DNA of 64,000 nt from Verpa conica (Eukaryota; Ascomycota; Pezizomycetes; Pezizales; Morchellaceae). The notes beneath the pieces were generated by a model, which saw only the letters and a list, made by a program, of their open reading frames with translations, made no database searches and was not told where the DNA came from. Made by a program: the position numbers and the translations under genes. Location of the stretch: positions 620,001 through 684,000 of the forward strand of contig JAUFSD010000019.1 in assembly GCA_033030425.1 (NCBI GenBank). The letters are read 5' to 3'. Position 1 is the first letter of the stretch, and every line of letters starts with the position of its first letter. Below, one piece after another: positions 22,307-34,839 of the stretch.

Positions 22307-22975
22307 ATGCATTACGCTCAATTCATCCTCTTCGCCGTCTTCTCTCTCCTCTGCTCTGCAGCGCCTATAACTATTCAAAAACGAGCCCTCGCCTTCCGTG
22401 CCTACAATGACATGTCTATTTCTGCTGGTGCTGCCGGTAATGCCGAGGCCGAAGCCAAGGCCGTCTGGTCCGCCGGTTTGGACCTTTCCGACCTCAGTGC
22501 AATTTCTACAGATGATCTTGCAATTCTCAAAGTAGAGAGGGAGAACGCGGAAGACGCAGAAGGCGAGGCCTTTAATCCTGCGATCGATGCAGCAACTGGG
22601 GATACGGCGGACAGCTTACAGTGTGGGAAGATAAAGTATGGTCTAAATCATTTTATTTTTTGGTGGTTGGAGGTTTGGGTCTAACACTTTTTTTCCCCCC
22701 ATGATGAATAGGAATAAGGTCCTTAAACTCACGGGATTGTCGCAAATTCGGCAAATTCAGCTAGCGCAGGCGAAGGCGGCGGGAGAAGATACAACGGAAA
22801 TTGAAGCGAAATTGTTGGACTCAAATACAAAGCTGGCGAATAATATCGCGATTGTGGGTTCTGCTTATGCTCGTATGGGTGGAAATGAATCAGGGCTAAC
22901 GGGGGGGAATAGGACAAAGCGAGCGCTGGCCAACAATGTACGGCGGTTGATTTTGTTGGACAGACTGGTGTCTAG
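22307..22975 (+). CDS. Small secreted protein of an ascomycete family
   Basis: Exons 22307-22635, 22712-22853 and 22913-22975 give 177 residues. MHYAQFILFAVFSLLCSAAP is a clear signal peptide, followed by a Lys-Arg pair (QKR) suited to Kex2 cleavage. The mature part has an AGNAEAEAKAVW helix, FNPAIDAATGDTADSLQCGKIKNK (shortened), an acid/lysine helical hairpin and a C-terminal SAGQQCTAVDFVG. The pattern of PA.DAA.GD....GK.KNK...K and NIA.DK.SAGQ recalls uncharacterised small secreted proteins of ascomycetes. The second intron (59 nt, GTGGGT...CTAAC...AATAG) restores this conserved tail; unspliced, the frame runs to 23,141 with unrelated sequence. Function unknown; an effector or wall-associated role is only a possibility. 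Confidence 0.8.
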
Positions 22976-24377
22976 GGAAATTTTAATCTCAATTAGGTGG
23001 CTGGGGAATTATATTGGTGTACGCGTGGCAGAGGTTTGTGTGCTGTATGTAGTAAAGCCTAGTTGTAAACTTATAGATTATGGAATTTTACTATCTAAGT
23101 CGAGGGGAACTTGTCTTTTATATTTTTCTTTCCTCGTGTGATTCTGGATTTGTTACACTATTTTTCGGGTCAGTTGACACAGGACTTTATGTATATGTAT
23201 TTATGATTAATTGATTCATTCATTCATTCGGGTCAGTTGATATGACTAGATATGCCGAGTGATACTCTGTGATTTATAGTGGGAACATGCTCTGGTAGAA
23301 GTAAATTAGTAAAAAAGACTCAATACATACATCTGGGTAAAGGAAAGACAAGAAAAGAGGGATAAGCTATATGATACAAAGCATTCTGGCTACCTAGAGT
23401 AACTGGGGCCTATAACTATATACTTAGATTAGGTTCTGCTTGTAACTAGCTTGGGTGGGTTTCTTTTTGAGGAAGACCGCTTTCAGAAACAATATTACGA
23501 CCTTTTTTTTTTCTATGTATCTTATTGATTGCATATATGTGTGGCTCTCTCTATATATGTACTTGCTCTATAAGAATACTGCCTTAAGATATACGTCTGG
23601 TCATTAGCATGTTTACATCGTTGGAGTATCATACATAAGGATATTTGCCTATAATAATACTGTGTTTCGGTCCTAAGCGTATTATTATAGATAGTGCGTG
23701 GTTTTTCCGCTTCTGATATCATTGACACTGGGGGGTCTTGTACCTTAGTAGTCTCATCTTTTTGCGTTCCAGACTACTGGCCATAACTCTTCCTTTGACG
23801 ATTTTTATCTTGATTGTAAATTTCAAGGCGAAGCAGTGAGTTTCAACCTGGCTACGGTTGATCCTGAGGCCATGTGTTTCGGGAGTGCCACTACAGTAGG
23901 GGTCGGCCGTCTCCAGAGGGCGTCTGTTTGCAGGCAATCACCAATACTTTGCACAAAGAAAGCGCTTATTTTCGGGTAATTGGGAGGGGAAAACTGTTTC
24001 TAGCTTCTTAGAATATATATTTGGTCTTATCGGACTGCATAGGCTTCTCGCGAGGAGAATTTACCCCGGTATGCTGCAGCATCCCATCGTAAAGACGCGT
24101 TAAAGGGTGGGTCTTGGCGGAGGGGTCGCGCCCCCGCATCCGTTCTGTCTGCCTGCGCAGATGCGCTCATATTTCTGGAGGCACGGCAACCACGGCCACT
24201 TGCTTGTTCACCGTCATCTATTTGGTATTTTTTCCTTCAATCTGTCCGACCTTTGTATTATCACATCTTGGCTGCATCTTCCTTCTTTTTTACTATCACA
24301 TTACTCTCCTTCAGCTACGGAGGATAATTCAACCAAAGAAAAATAGTCAAAAGGAAGCAACGGCGTTTACACTTATC
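22976..24377. other. Intergenic region before KAP114
   Basis: 1.4 kb, AT-rich to about 23,700. A 14-bp direct repeat TTCGGGTCAGTTGA near 23,165 and 23,227 brackets a 48-bp segment ending in (CATT)n. Short minus-strand frames at 23,522-23,937 lack any support. The KAP114 promoter and leader probably start near 24,050. Confidence 0.6.
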
Positions 24378-27300
24378 ATGGAGCAGGAGTAAGTTTCTCT
24401 TAGATCTTGAAAAAGACAATCACTGAGCACATGGTGGTATAGGATTCTTCGTCTTCTGGGTGAACTCCAGTCACCCGCAGAAGGTCCAAGGCGTAACGCA
24501 GAAACTCAAATTACTGCGCTGTACGGGAATGATGGTTTGTCGCGGTTTCTATTTGTTGATTATATGCCTTCGTAGGTGCTGATTTGGAGTTTTTTCATGT
24601 AGCCTTACCTGTTGCCCTTATGAATATTGCGTCTGCAAAACAGCTTGACATGACAGCTCGTCAAGCGGCTCTCTTGATCCTAAAACGATACGTCCAACAT
24701 TGTTGGAGCCCCAGCTTTGAAGAGTTCAAAGGGCAGTTGGTCAGGGACGACATTAAAGCTCAGATGAGAGGTGCATTATTGGGCCTGGTTACGGATGAGC
24801 AAAGGAAAATCAGGGCGGCTGCGTCCTATGTCGTCAGCAAGATTGCCAGTCAAGGTTTGTGGAATTGAGACTTGGGAGCTCGTAGGAGTGTTTGGTTAAT
24901 GAACTGAGGACAGATTTCCCGGAGGAGTGGCCGACCCTTGTTCAGGACCTACTAAAGCTGATCGCCGATGGGAGCGAATCACAAGTCCATGGAGCTTTGC
25001 GCGTGCTTAGTGGTGAGTTGCAATGCGCTGATTGGTGCGGATGATTCAAGACTTATGAAGCTAGATCTTGTCAACGATGGATTCTCGGATGAACAATTCT
25101 TCTCGACCGCCAAAGATCTCATTCAGGTTGTTTACGGGGTTGCCACCCACGTATCGAGAAACTACTCTATTCGTGCCTTGGCCGTCCATGTGTTCTTCGC
25201 CTGTATCGAAATGTTGGAGATGGTGAAGGAAGACCACCCAAGCGCTGTCAATGATTTCGCGAAGGAGATTCTTGACCTCTGGGTCCCGTTCTTTATCGGT
25301 ACCCTTTCCGGCACCTTCCCCGAAACCGAGGATCCTACTTTCGATGGTGTCGTAACTCTACGTATCCAGATAATCCGGACAATCATGCAGATTCGCAAAG
25401 TCTTTGGCTCACTTCTCGCCCCGTTTCTTGGGCAGATTTTCGCGGTTACTTGGCAAGAACTCAATACCGTTAAAGACCGCTACGTGCGCGATTTTGTTAT
25501 TAATGAGACCGAAGGGAAGCTTGTTGATTTGGATAGTCTTCCATATAGTCTAGATTTATTGGTACTGGAGCAGCTGGATTTCATTCAGACTTGCTTGAAA
25601 AACAAGACGGTAAGGGATGAACTGGCGCGCGCGAGTATTGGGGGTGGACCAGGAACACCACTGGATCAAATGGTAAATGCTACTGTTGCGTTAAGTCAGG
25701 TTGCAAGTGAGGATGAAGGAATGTGGGAAGTTGATTTGAACGTTTTCTTGTGCGAGGAGACTTCAATTTCGGCGAATTATACTCCAAGGAGTGCTTCTGG
25801 TGATTTGATATTGAAACTTGGAGAATCGTTCCAGCAACAAACCGAAACCTCGTTATGGGAGTTCACACAACAGATATTCAAGACCGGAGAAAGGTTCGAC
25901 ATGCTACTATCTTGACTGATTACTTAACTTTACTAATTTATTATATAGCCGCCAACTCAAGGAGGCAGCCTTGTTCATCTGGGATGAACTCCTGAGCGAA
26001 TTTGCAGAGATAAATCGAAAGATTAACCCTAGCATTGCCGCAAGTCTTCTGGAATATGTAGTCTCTGCCATTGGTAGTAACCGCCCAGAGGACCAATTCC
26101 TCAGGGCACGAGGTTACTATCTTGCAGGAACGCTAACTAAAGCAACCCCCGAAACGGTCGGCCCACGAGTAACTGAATTGATTGACCAAACGATCCGCGC
26201 ATCTACCAGCGACCCATCAGACATCGTGAAAATCTCATGTATCAAGGTTCTTCAGAAGTAAGTAACTAGTGTTTCCGTCATTTCGATTCTCTCTAATGGG
26301 TGTAGGTACTGTGAAATTGTCGACCTCGAGATTGTTCGACCGTACCAAGCCAATATCATTTCCGCAGTCAGGTCCTTCCTCGCCCACAAGGCTCATGATG
26401 AAGCTGAGGACAGCCAAGACGTATTAGCGGAGTTAATGGAGGCGGTCCGTGGAGCTGTCGGCCTCAACTACGCAATTGCCATTGACCCTAATGTCCAGGT
26501 CATTGATTTAATTTTTGCAATTGCTCATAATGGTCCAACTAGTATGCATTTGCAGAGCTTGGTTCACGACTTATTCCAGGACATTGCTGAGGAGTTATAT
26601 GAGAACTTTGTGCCACTTTGTGAGAAGATGCTTCCGTTTCTATCAGTAGCATTAGATCTAGGACCAGATGGGAAAAATCACCCGCTGATGGACCTTGCGG
26701 CTGATATTTTGGCTGTTCTCGCTCAAAATGGATCTGAGCCACTACCGAATGGGTTTGTTGCGACGGTGGTACCAAGACTACAGAGGATATTGACTCAGTG
26801 TGAAGAGAGCGATGTTTTGCAGAGTGGCTGTGAGGCGCTGGGGAGTATTGTGAAACATGATGTGAACCAATTGATTCAGTGGCATGATGCGGATGGGAAG
26901 AGCGGGTTAGAGGTGACGCTGGTGATTATTGATAGGTTACTGAGGCCAGAAATTCCGGACGTTTCTGCGCTTGAAGTAGGAGGGTTGGCTGCGGAGGTGG
27001 TGGAAAAGGTATGTATTGTTAATACTCTTAAGAGTTTAAGGTTGACGGTTATAGGCTAGCGATCATCTTGGGCCGTTCCTGGCGAGGCTTCTGAATGCTG
27101 TTGCCGAGCGCTTGGCAACTGCACAATCACCGCCATTTATTCAGGTTTGATCACTTCCTATTCTTTCGGTGAATAAAAGTACTGATCATTCTAAAGAGCC
27201 TGATACTTGTTTTTGCTCGTCTTGTTCTCAAACAGGCGAAAGATGTCGTGGATTTCCTGGCTGGATTATCGATTGGCGACATGAATGGGCTACAAATTGT

Positions 27301-28123
27301 GCTTGGAGCATGGTTAGAGAACTCTAGTAGTTTCTCGGGCTACGAAGAAATCCGACAAAAGTATGATTCACTCATCCTATTTGGACATGTAGATGTTGAC
27401 ATCAGGCTTCTAGTGTCATAGCATTATCACAACTATACCGCCTGCAGGATCCCAGGCTCTCGCAAATTATGGTTAAGGGTGATTTAATCGTCCCCGAAAG
27501 TAACCGCATCATGACGAGATCGAAAGCGAAACAAAGTTCATTAGACTCTCCAGTCTTGTCTTCTTGATTCGCTGCGTTTTCTTGGTACGGGCGGCTAACT
27601 TTGTCTTGGACACACCCAGATCCCGACCGGTTTACAATGATTCCGGTGCCGCTCAAGATAATTAAACTCTTGGTTCTAGAGTTGGGACCGACAATGGGTG
27701 GTGGTGTGGATGCGACCAGGACATACCCTGGTAATAATCAGCTGGCGGCAGATTCGGATAATAGCGATGAAGAAGGCGGGGATTGGGAGGACATGCCGTC
27801 GGGGTTAAATGTACCAGGCTTGTCCACTGAAGGTCAGTTCCTGATAGCCTCGAGCGTTCAATTTAGTTGATACTTATACCGTCTAGAACTCATGGCCCTC
27901 GGGGGTGGATCTGGGCGTGTCTCAAGACAAGCAGATGACGAAACCTATGTAAGACTTCTCTACTCGGTCTCCCCTACCTGTTGCTAATGGAATGTAGGCA
28001 TTCCTGACGAGCTTCTTCCGTGAACTATCCTCCAACAACCTCGGTGGTTTCCAGAATATCTACACCGCATTGAAGCCGGAAGAACAATTCCCACTTAATC
28101 AGTTGTTAGGCTTACAATCATAG
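24378..28123 (+). CDS. KAP114: Importin-9 / Kap114-type karyopherin beta
   Basis: Kap114 carries TBP, histones and other basic cargo into the nucleus using RanGTP. Thirteen exons total 3,099 bp, 1,032 residues, the usual length: 24378-24388, 24443-24534, 24576-24854, 24914-25012, 25065-25893, 25949-26257, 26306-27008, 27055-27144, 27197-27360, 27414-27535, 27620-27832, 27887-27948, 27998-28123. The N-terminal importin domain reads QSPAEGPRRNAETQI and ARQAALLILKRYVQHCW; HEAT-type helices fill the rest. Diagnostic C-terminal features are NPDRFTMIPVPLKIIKLLV, an acidic DSDNSDEEGGDWEDM insert, then ETYAFLTSFFRELS and the terminal LNQLLGLQS. The first coding exon is only 11 bp. Introns are 41-84 bp; several donors are GTTTGT or GTTCNN rather than GTAAGT. 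Every junction keeps frame. Confidence 0.93.
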
Positions 28124-31100
28124 ACGGAGTATGTATTAGGGTTTGTTTAATCGCATGGCGTTTGTGTCAAGATAAAATGGGGAGTTGTTACAGGGTGTGG
28201 AGGAAATATCCTTGTTAGAAGGGTAGATGAGTGTTGTAAGTAAGAGTAGGTGAAAAAGGTATCTGTAGCTTCTTATAGTAGTGCTTACTTTGTCTTTACT
28301 ATCACCTTAATAGAAAGTATCTATTAGGTACGCATTCAGCGTGAATGAAGAGTATGTGTAGGTATTTAACGAGAAATAGGGGCTGGGGCTAAGTGCGTAG
28401 GGTTAAGTCTAGGAGTAAGTCCATATAGATCATACTTATGTTTGTCCATTCTCTAAATCTAGTGATCTATATTATTATTTCTGCCGTTTTATGATTAGTT
28501 ATCCTACTTAACCGATAAAGCTGGAGAAGATCGATGTCATTCAACAAGGTGTTGTATCCCATCATCTCATTTTTCTGTTTTCATGTGCTATGAAGTCTTC
28601 ATTTGACAAGATAGATAATATCTTTTTTGTACTGCTAGTCATTAATTTGACTCTAGAGGTCATCATCGATCCAGGTGTACTTTAGGTTTAATATATCAGA
28701 AAAAGTCTGCGCATTGGCTCTTGTAGATTGAGATTTTCTTATCGGAATTTCTCCGATGCTGGACAGGATTTTTTCTCGGGGAAAACAACTGCCAGGTCAC
28801 AACTCTACGTGTACTTATTTTAGTTACTGATTTTCTAGCGCTCATGAAACCCGTTAGCCTGACTATCTCGCAATACAAGTTTCTACATAAGAATTTAGTT
28901 CTGAGCATATAATTGTGTGTGGACACACCTATTTATAGGGATTCACATTAATTCCAAGGAATCAACGTCCATCAGCTATCATCAAACGCATAGGTTAATT
29001 CGTTTATATCTTACGTAGTTTAAATTATTCAAGCCTTCAAACCTAAGATGCTCTGGTTCATGCCTAAATCAGCCATAGTCGAGTCTTGGACTATTTCAAT
29101 GGTTGCTATGAACATCATCGGATTACAGAACAGGCAGTATTGTCGATTGATGAATACATCAATAGCGTTAACCCAGCACCAGAAGACCTTGAAAAACTTA
29201 TGGACGAGTTCAAGTTGTTCATAGTAGTCCTTACCACATTATACAGCTGTGCAAAGTCAAAGCCTAAATCCACAGAGCTACAGAGGCTCGCCACCTACCT
29301 CGGAGAATGCGAAATAGAGACGAAAGAGCTTCAAGTCAATTTAGGGGCTAGGGTTTGGTGTCTGGAGTAAATTCCAGAGTATACTATGTGGATTGAAAAA
29401 CATAGAGTTCATATTCTATCTACCATACATACATACGTATCAGGTTGAGAATTAATCAATGTAAGTGCTGATAATTTTTGGGGGCTGTTATGGCTCATTT
29501 AAGAAATACTAATAGTGTTTGATTTAAGGACCATGAAAGGAGAGTGAACGTTTCTAATGCAAAGAGATCAACAAGGTTGAATATCAAGAGTATTTTTTAG
29601 GGTGGGCAAAGGGAATGGGCTATTAAAGAACAAGATCCTATAAGGTACTGACCGAGAATAGGATGTTTACTTTCTAAGATTTGAGAATGGTCTTAGTATA
29701 GGGTTGTTTTTTTGTACTTCGATACAAAATAAATTAACAAGAGAAACCCACTACTATGTTTGTAATAATTCCTACTATGTAGAGGTGAAACAACGCTAAA
29801 ATATACTCTAGATGTGGTTCGATGGCCATCTAAAATTATAATGCTTATGATCTAGTAGTTGGAGCTCTGTTAGGTCTAACTATAATGGTAATGATAATGA
29901 TAATTATTTTTTTGTTTATATATGGAGCCTGACGCTATGGTAGTCGAACTAAAGTAAAAGTAAAGTAAAAGAGGGAAGAAAAAAGAAAAACAGTAAAAAA
30001 GAATTACGATAACAGTAACGATAGAGGCCAGCTAAGGCAGCTCTAGCTAAATGAGATGCATCACGGATGAACAGTCTTAGGATTGAATCCTAGTGGAGGG
30101 TTGGTATCTCTACTTTTCTTTGAGTGACTTTATTTGTAAGGGTTTCTGTATATTCAAGAATAAATTATTGATTCTATATTACTCGACTGTCAGGTTACCA
30201 TAGCACAAGGGCTTATGTAATTAATAAGAAGAAAAAACTCGGCTATCGAGGGGGAAAGGATCATTGAAAAGTAACTGTCGCGGCACGTAGAAGTACAACA
30301 CTGTAGCTCAAAGGTAAAGTGACACATAGAAGAAAAATGTAGAGGGCCTAGAAACAATGCTCTTGGACAGTTTAATTAACCGCATTTAGCCTTAGGATTT
30401 TCAATGATATATGTACTTGAATTTATTTTAAAAGGAGAATCGCTCTATCGATTTTAGAGGAGGGTTCTAGTTATATACAAGATATGCAGTCATTAGGGGG
30501 TGTCGCTTGTAGAGGCCCGCAGAGTCTTGGAGTCTCTAGAGTGGGGTATATATCGTACTATATGAGATAAACCTTTTTATTAGTATGAGGGTGGGCTTGC
30601 GAGTCTGTCCTATGCTCCTACCCACATACAGCCTAGAGAAAAAAGGTTTGGACCGATACCAGGAGCTAATAATATCCTGATGGTGGTGATCGGGATACTT
30701 CAAACCCTTTGGGTCGAGGATATGTCGGTTGTTTCCCTTGAGTTTAGCATCAACTGGAATGTTGAGTTGGAGAGAAAGATCAAAGGGGTGAGTGTCGAAT
30801 GTAAGGGAATTTTTTTGGGTTATAAGCCGCTTATAGCATGACTAATCGAGATCAACTCGGCGTGTGTGGTGGGTGGTTGGGAGGTGGGGTATCGAAATAC
30901 TGAAATATGGGAACTTTGGTGTGAGAGTAAATGGGAATCAAAAATGCAAAGCACCCATGGGATAGAGATAGAGGTGAAAATTCAATATGAGACATAGGAA
31001 CATAAAAGAAAAGCTAGAGAATAGTGAAAAGAGATGGGGAGAAGAATATAAACAAATATGACTAGAACAAATGAAGTAAAATTAAAATTGCAGCAACCCC

Positions 31101-31388
31101 CTCCCCTCGGAAGTAAAACAGGTAGGAATACTTCATTACAGGAATACTAGTACCGGACTAAAAAAAAGGAGGGGAGAGGGTTAGGAAAATAAGCAGAACC
31201 TACCACTTTCTCACCGATCTAACCTAAGCCAACACCTCCAAACAACAAAAGGGATATAAACAACTGATGAAAAAACTACATCCAGAACTACCTTTCCGTA
31301 CCTACCTCTAAGACCTCGCATGTTCCTTTTACCTGTATTCAAAGGACCCAATTATTCTACCAGCGTATCTACTAAGAATGTCTCCCAT
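28124..31388. other. Long AT-rich intergenic region with one gene relic
   Basis: 3.3 kb between KAP114 and the zinc-knuckle gene. Apart from the STAND-like fragment at 29,086-29,370 there is no supportable coding sequence. It contains an AATGATAATGATAAT microsatellite near 29,888 and a tRNA-like A/B-box pair near 30,040-30,090 (low confidence). The last 400 bp probably contain the 3-prime UTR of the minus-strand zinc-knuckle gene. Confidence 0.6.
29086..29370 (+). pseudogene. Fragment resembling the N-terminal domain of fungal STAND/NLR proteins
   Basis: 94 codons of helical sequence: VLSIDEYINSVNPAPEDLEK, then LMDEFKLFIVVLTTLYSC and TELQRLATYLGECEIETKEL. The alternation of a Y-I-NSV-APED helix with an L..L...L..L helix and a LQRLA..L..CE segment resembles the N-terminal domain that precedes NACHT modules in fungal NLR-like proteins. 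No NACHT or repeat domain follows, the flanks are non-coding, and no splice partner is visible. I read it as a truncated gene copy, but a small orphan gene remains possible. Confidence 0.4.
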
Positions 31389-33395
31389 CTAGCCTGTGTT
31401 CGAAACCCCCTGTTGTCTCCGATTCCCTCCGCCTCCATAGCCTCCTTTCCGTTGATTTTGTGTATCCACTAGAAAATGCCTCACTGGACTTGCACTCCTC
31501 CTTGCATATGGATGTGCCCGCTGCGATTTATGCCCGCCGCGACGATTCACTATCATATTTTGCGGGCGATTCTGGTTAAAGTTTTGTGCAGGTGGTGGGG
31601 CAGCGACCGGTTTTGGTGGCAAGGGGTGGTGTGGTGGTTGCGGGAGAGTGTGAGTGATTGGCTCACGGACACGTTGCTTTTGGGGTCGACTAGATGTGTG
31701 TTAGGAGTAAACTTGATAAATAGAAAAGTTTGATCTTGGGACTAGGAAAGTAGGATAATAGGTACCTGTTTTCTAGAGGGCTACGACTCTTGCGTTTCCC
31801 TCCTTGGTTTATGCCGTTGGTCCTACCACGGGGTCCGTTATTGCTGAAGCTGTTTATTCCCTCGTAGCGGCCTGTGTGGCTGGTGTGGTTCGCTATCGAC
31901 GCTATTGGCTGTCGGATCCAAGGCTTTTTCGGCTCTGAAGAGACATTTATAGCCTCCTTCTCATTTTTTACCTCTCTTGTATCATTTACCTCACCTACTA
32001 AATCCCCTTCAACCTCTACCTTTACCCCACCTATCCCTTCCTCTTTAGCCCCCCCAGCCCCATTTTCCGCCTTAACCTCTTCTTCTGGCTCATCAGGTAG
32101 CTCCCAATCCAGCGGCTGGGCAAGCATACTCCCTCCAGTCCTAACACTCGTCCAAATTGGATCCTTCATCATCTCGTTATTTTCCCCATAAAAGTCTCTG
32201 TTAATCCTCCTCCCCTTTGCATCAAAGTATTTGCTGAAACGACTCTCTTTCTTATTCTTATCACTGCGCTGTTCCTCTGTTTCGATAAATGTTGCTTCTA
32301 ACGGTGTTTCAGCTGGCTGTGCTGGTCTCCAGACTAAAATTATAGGAAGTAGCAAAATTAGGATCAAAATAAAAGGGTAAGGTAGAAAATGTAGGTGAAG
32401 GGGCTATACTTATAATGCCGCTCTTCGCAGGGGTATTCGTATTTTTTTCTACGCTTGGGAAACAAGGTGGTGGTTTTGGGGGCGGGGGTTGTTGCTGTGG
32501 AGGTGCGACTCCATTTGGTATGGGTGTTTGGGGAAATTGGGGCTGTGGTCCATGTCCATGTGATATCTGGGGGAGAGATGGAGTAACAGGTGTATAGGGC
32601 AATTGGGTTGGCTGTTGCTGTGGGTACTGTTGGTAGTTTTGATGTTGCGCGTATGGAGTTTGGGGGTGTGCTTGATGGGTCGGGTATTGGGGGTGCGCCG
32701 GCTGTGGTGGCTGCGTCTGTGCTGGATAGTTTGTTTGTGGAGCATAACCAGTGTATGGCTGTTGGTGCTGCCGAGGGTAGGCAGGTTGCGCTGGCTGATT
32801 ATAGCCATAGCTAGGTACTGGTTGGTGAGATCCGTACGTGGAAGTTTGGGGTGATGGAGTAACTGGTGAAGCGCTATAGGGTTGCTGCCATGATTGTGCG
32901 GGGGTATAGCTTTGAGGAGCTGCTTGCTGCTGCTGCTGCCACTGCTGCGACGGTTGCTGCTGCTGGTGATGCGGTGGTTGATAAGGGGCCGCTTGTGTGG
33001 AAGATTGATAAGGCCCTGTTTGTGGAAAAGGAGGCTGCTGTGCGTAATTGCCGTTGGCGTAATTTGGTGGAGGAGCGAAACGCGTAACAATGGGTTTATT
33101 GTTCCTCTTCTGACTGGCGCCCCGTTGGGGACGCGGAGTTTGGTTAAGCGACCCACTGGAAAAAAACTAGTCAGTCAAAGAAGCTTTACAGTGGTTAATT
33201 TTCAAGTGGTGATACGGACGCAGGGACTGCTCTTCGAGCTTCGCGGCAGTGCTGGGCTACATGTTGAGGAGAGCCGCAATTATAGCATGGTTCTGGCGCT
33301 GGCTGAGCTTGGAAGTTCTGAGGATGTTGCTGTTGAGGGTAGGTTGGGCCTGCGTATTGATGTGCAAACTGTCTTTGATGGGGTTGCAAGTTCAT
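31389..33395 (-). CDS. CCHC zinc-knuckle, Gln/Pro-rich protein (probable RNA/ssDNA binding)
   Basis: Exons 33220-33395, 32410-33155, 31766-32333 and 31389-31689 give 596 residues. A single CCHC zinc knuckle lies at residues 37-50 (CYNCGSPQHVAQHC). A long disordered region rich in Gln, Pro, Tyr and Thr follows to about residue 305. An acidic/charged segment follows with a conserved-looking SRFSKYFDAKGRRINRDFY motif and WELPDEPEEE. The C-terminus is basic and Gly/Arg-rich (RRGGHKSQRAHPYARR, GGYGGGGNRR), like RGG RNA-binding tails. The family is fungal and I know no characterised member by name. Introns are 64, 76 and 76 nt; donor GTCCGT of intron 1 is unusual but the only one that keeps frame with the Q/P-rich exon. 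Plausible role: RNA-granule or mRNA-binding factor, inferred from composition. Confidence 0.78.
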
Positions 33396-34839
33396 CGTGG
33401 GAGCTCGACCCGGTGAAGAGAGGACGCAATTTTTAAAGAATCGAGGGGCCGTAGTTCTGGATAAGAAGAGAGCTGGATAACTGTTTAAGGAGAGCAGTGT
33501 AGGGCGAGATGAATCAGGGAAGATAAGTAAATAAAATAAAAAAAGTAAGACCGTTCCACAGCCCACTTTTCAGCAAGCTAGGAGTACAGGAGGAACAAGG
33601 TAGGACTTTAGGCAGGTGTACTGTTCATAGTCGAGGAAGGGTAACTGATGGAAGCTTTTTAGATGAATGAGATGAAAAAGGTGATGAAGAGGCAAGGGGT
33701 AGAAGCTTGGAAGAACACAGAGAGGGAAGGAGTCTTGGGAATTGGTGAGATGAGATTTTCGGTTGCCGAACTATTCCTGTCAGATTGAGGTCGCGTTAAG
33801 GTTTCCGCCAAGACTAAATCCCTAGACATGAAGCTCGGATCATGTCAAATGAGGATACATGTTGAAGTTTTACACGAGAGCCAACAGGAGCAGCAATTTC
33901 ATATGTTCAGAAGAAACAAGAAACTCATTGGGATGAAGTAGGTATCATATTTAATAGGGGAGGAAACTATCAAGGGACGTGATCTTTTGGTGGATATGTA
34001 CGTGCTCATCTATCTGCCCCGCAATTTCTGTCTCAAAATGACGATGGGAGGGAGACAAATGGGAACAGAGGTGGAGCGGATATAACGAATGGACAGGGAG
34101 CTGAAGAGATGAGATTGAGTTGGATTTACAACCGCACCGACAAAGGAGACACAGGGAGTATGGAGGGAATAGTATGAGACCTGAAAAATAGCAAGGGTTA
34201 GTCGGGGGGAGGGGAAACAAAAAGGGAAAAATGACAGCATAGAGCTCTTGGGCTGCTGCCTAAGCGACTATGAATTTCCGGCGGGGTATTGGAAGAGTGT
34301 TCCTGGTGTGGGGAATCTTCAAGGTGTCAATAATGCTGAAAGGCCTGATAGTCGTTGCTTTCATAGCTGGCGTTTCCTGGTGTTTCGTAGTGTTGATTTC
34401 CTCGACAGTTTGTGCTGGTAGGATGAAAGGTGTCAAGAGCTGGCGAGGAGGAAAGCGACGATGTCAGAGCCTCCCTTGGCTAACTGCGGGGCCGATTCCC
34501 AACACAACCGCCCCAGCCCCCCAAAACGGAAATTTTCAACGTCAATCTGCCCGCGGGGGCAAGGGAGAAAGTAATTGCCACCACTTTCCCATGAGTGCTG
34601 AAGTGGGACAATTATAGGCGCGTTCAAAGTCATCGCGACTCACGGTTATATTCAGTTCCCCATATGTACGTGCATGCTCACGTCTTTGGTTTCTCGTATG
34701 CGTTGATCAACCTATAGGTATGAACATGCACCATTTGCCGCCTTCTCTCCTCAGTAACCCCCTTGTTCTCATCACACAAGCTTGCAATCTTGATCATCAA
34801 CACCATAATAATACCTAGTTCACCATAGCACACACACAA
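33396..34839. promoter_or_regulatory. Divergent promoter region, zinc-knuckle gene / PPG1
   Basis: 1.44 kb between divergent start codons. Purine-rich on the plus strand near 33,600-33,760. No gene can be supported; short frames at 33,951-34,633 lack family features. Confidence 0.6.

Noticed and set aside
22854..23141. Long C-terminus of the small secreted protein
   Set aside because: A 59-nt intron with CTAAC branch restores the conserved tail and an earlier stop.
32449..33436. Long open frames of 180 and 235 codons on both strands across the zinc-knuckle gene
   Set aside because: They are shadows of the Gln/Pro-rich exon, whose repetitive codons keep several frames open.
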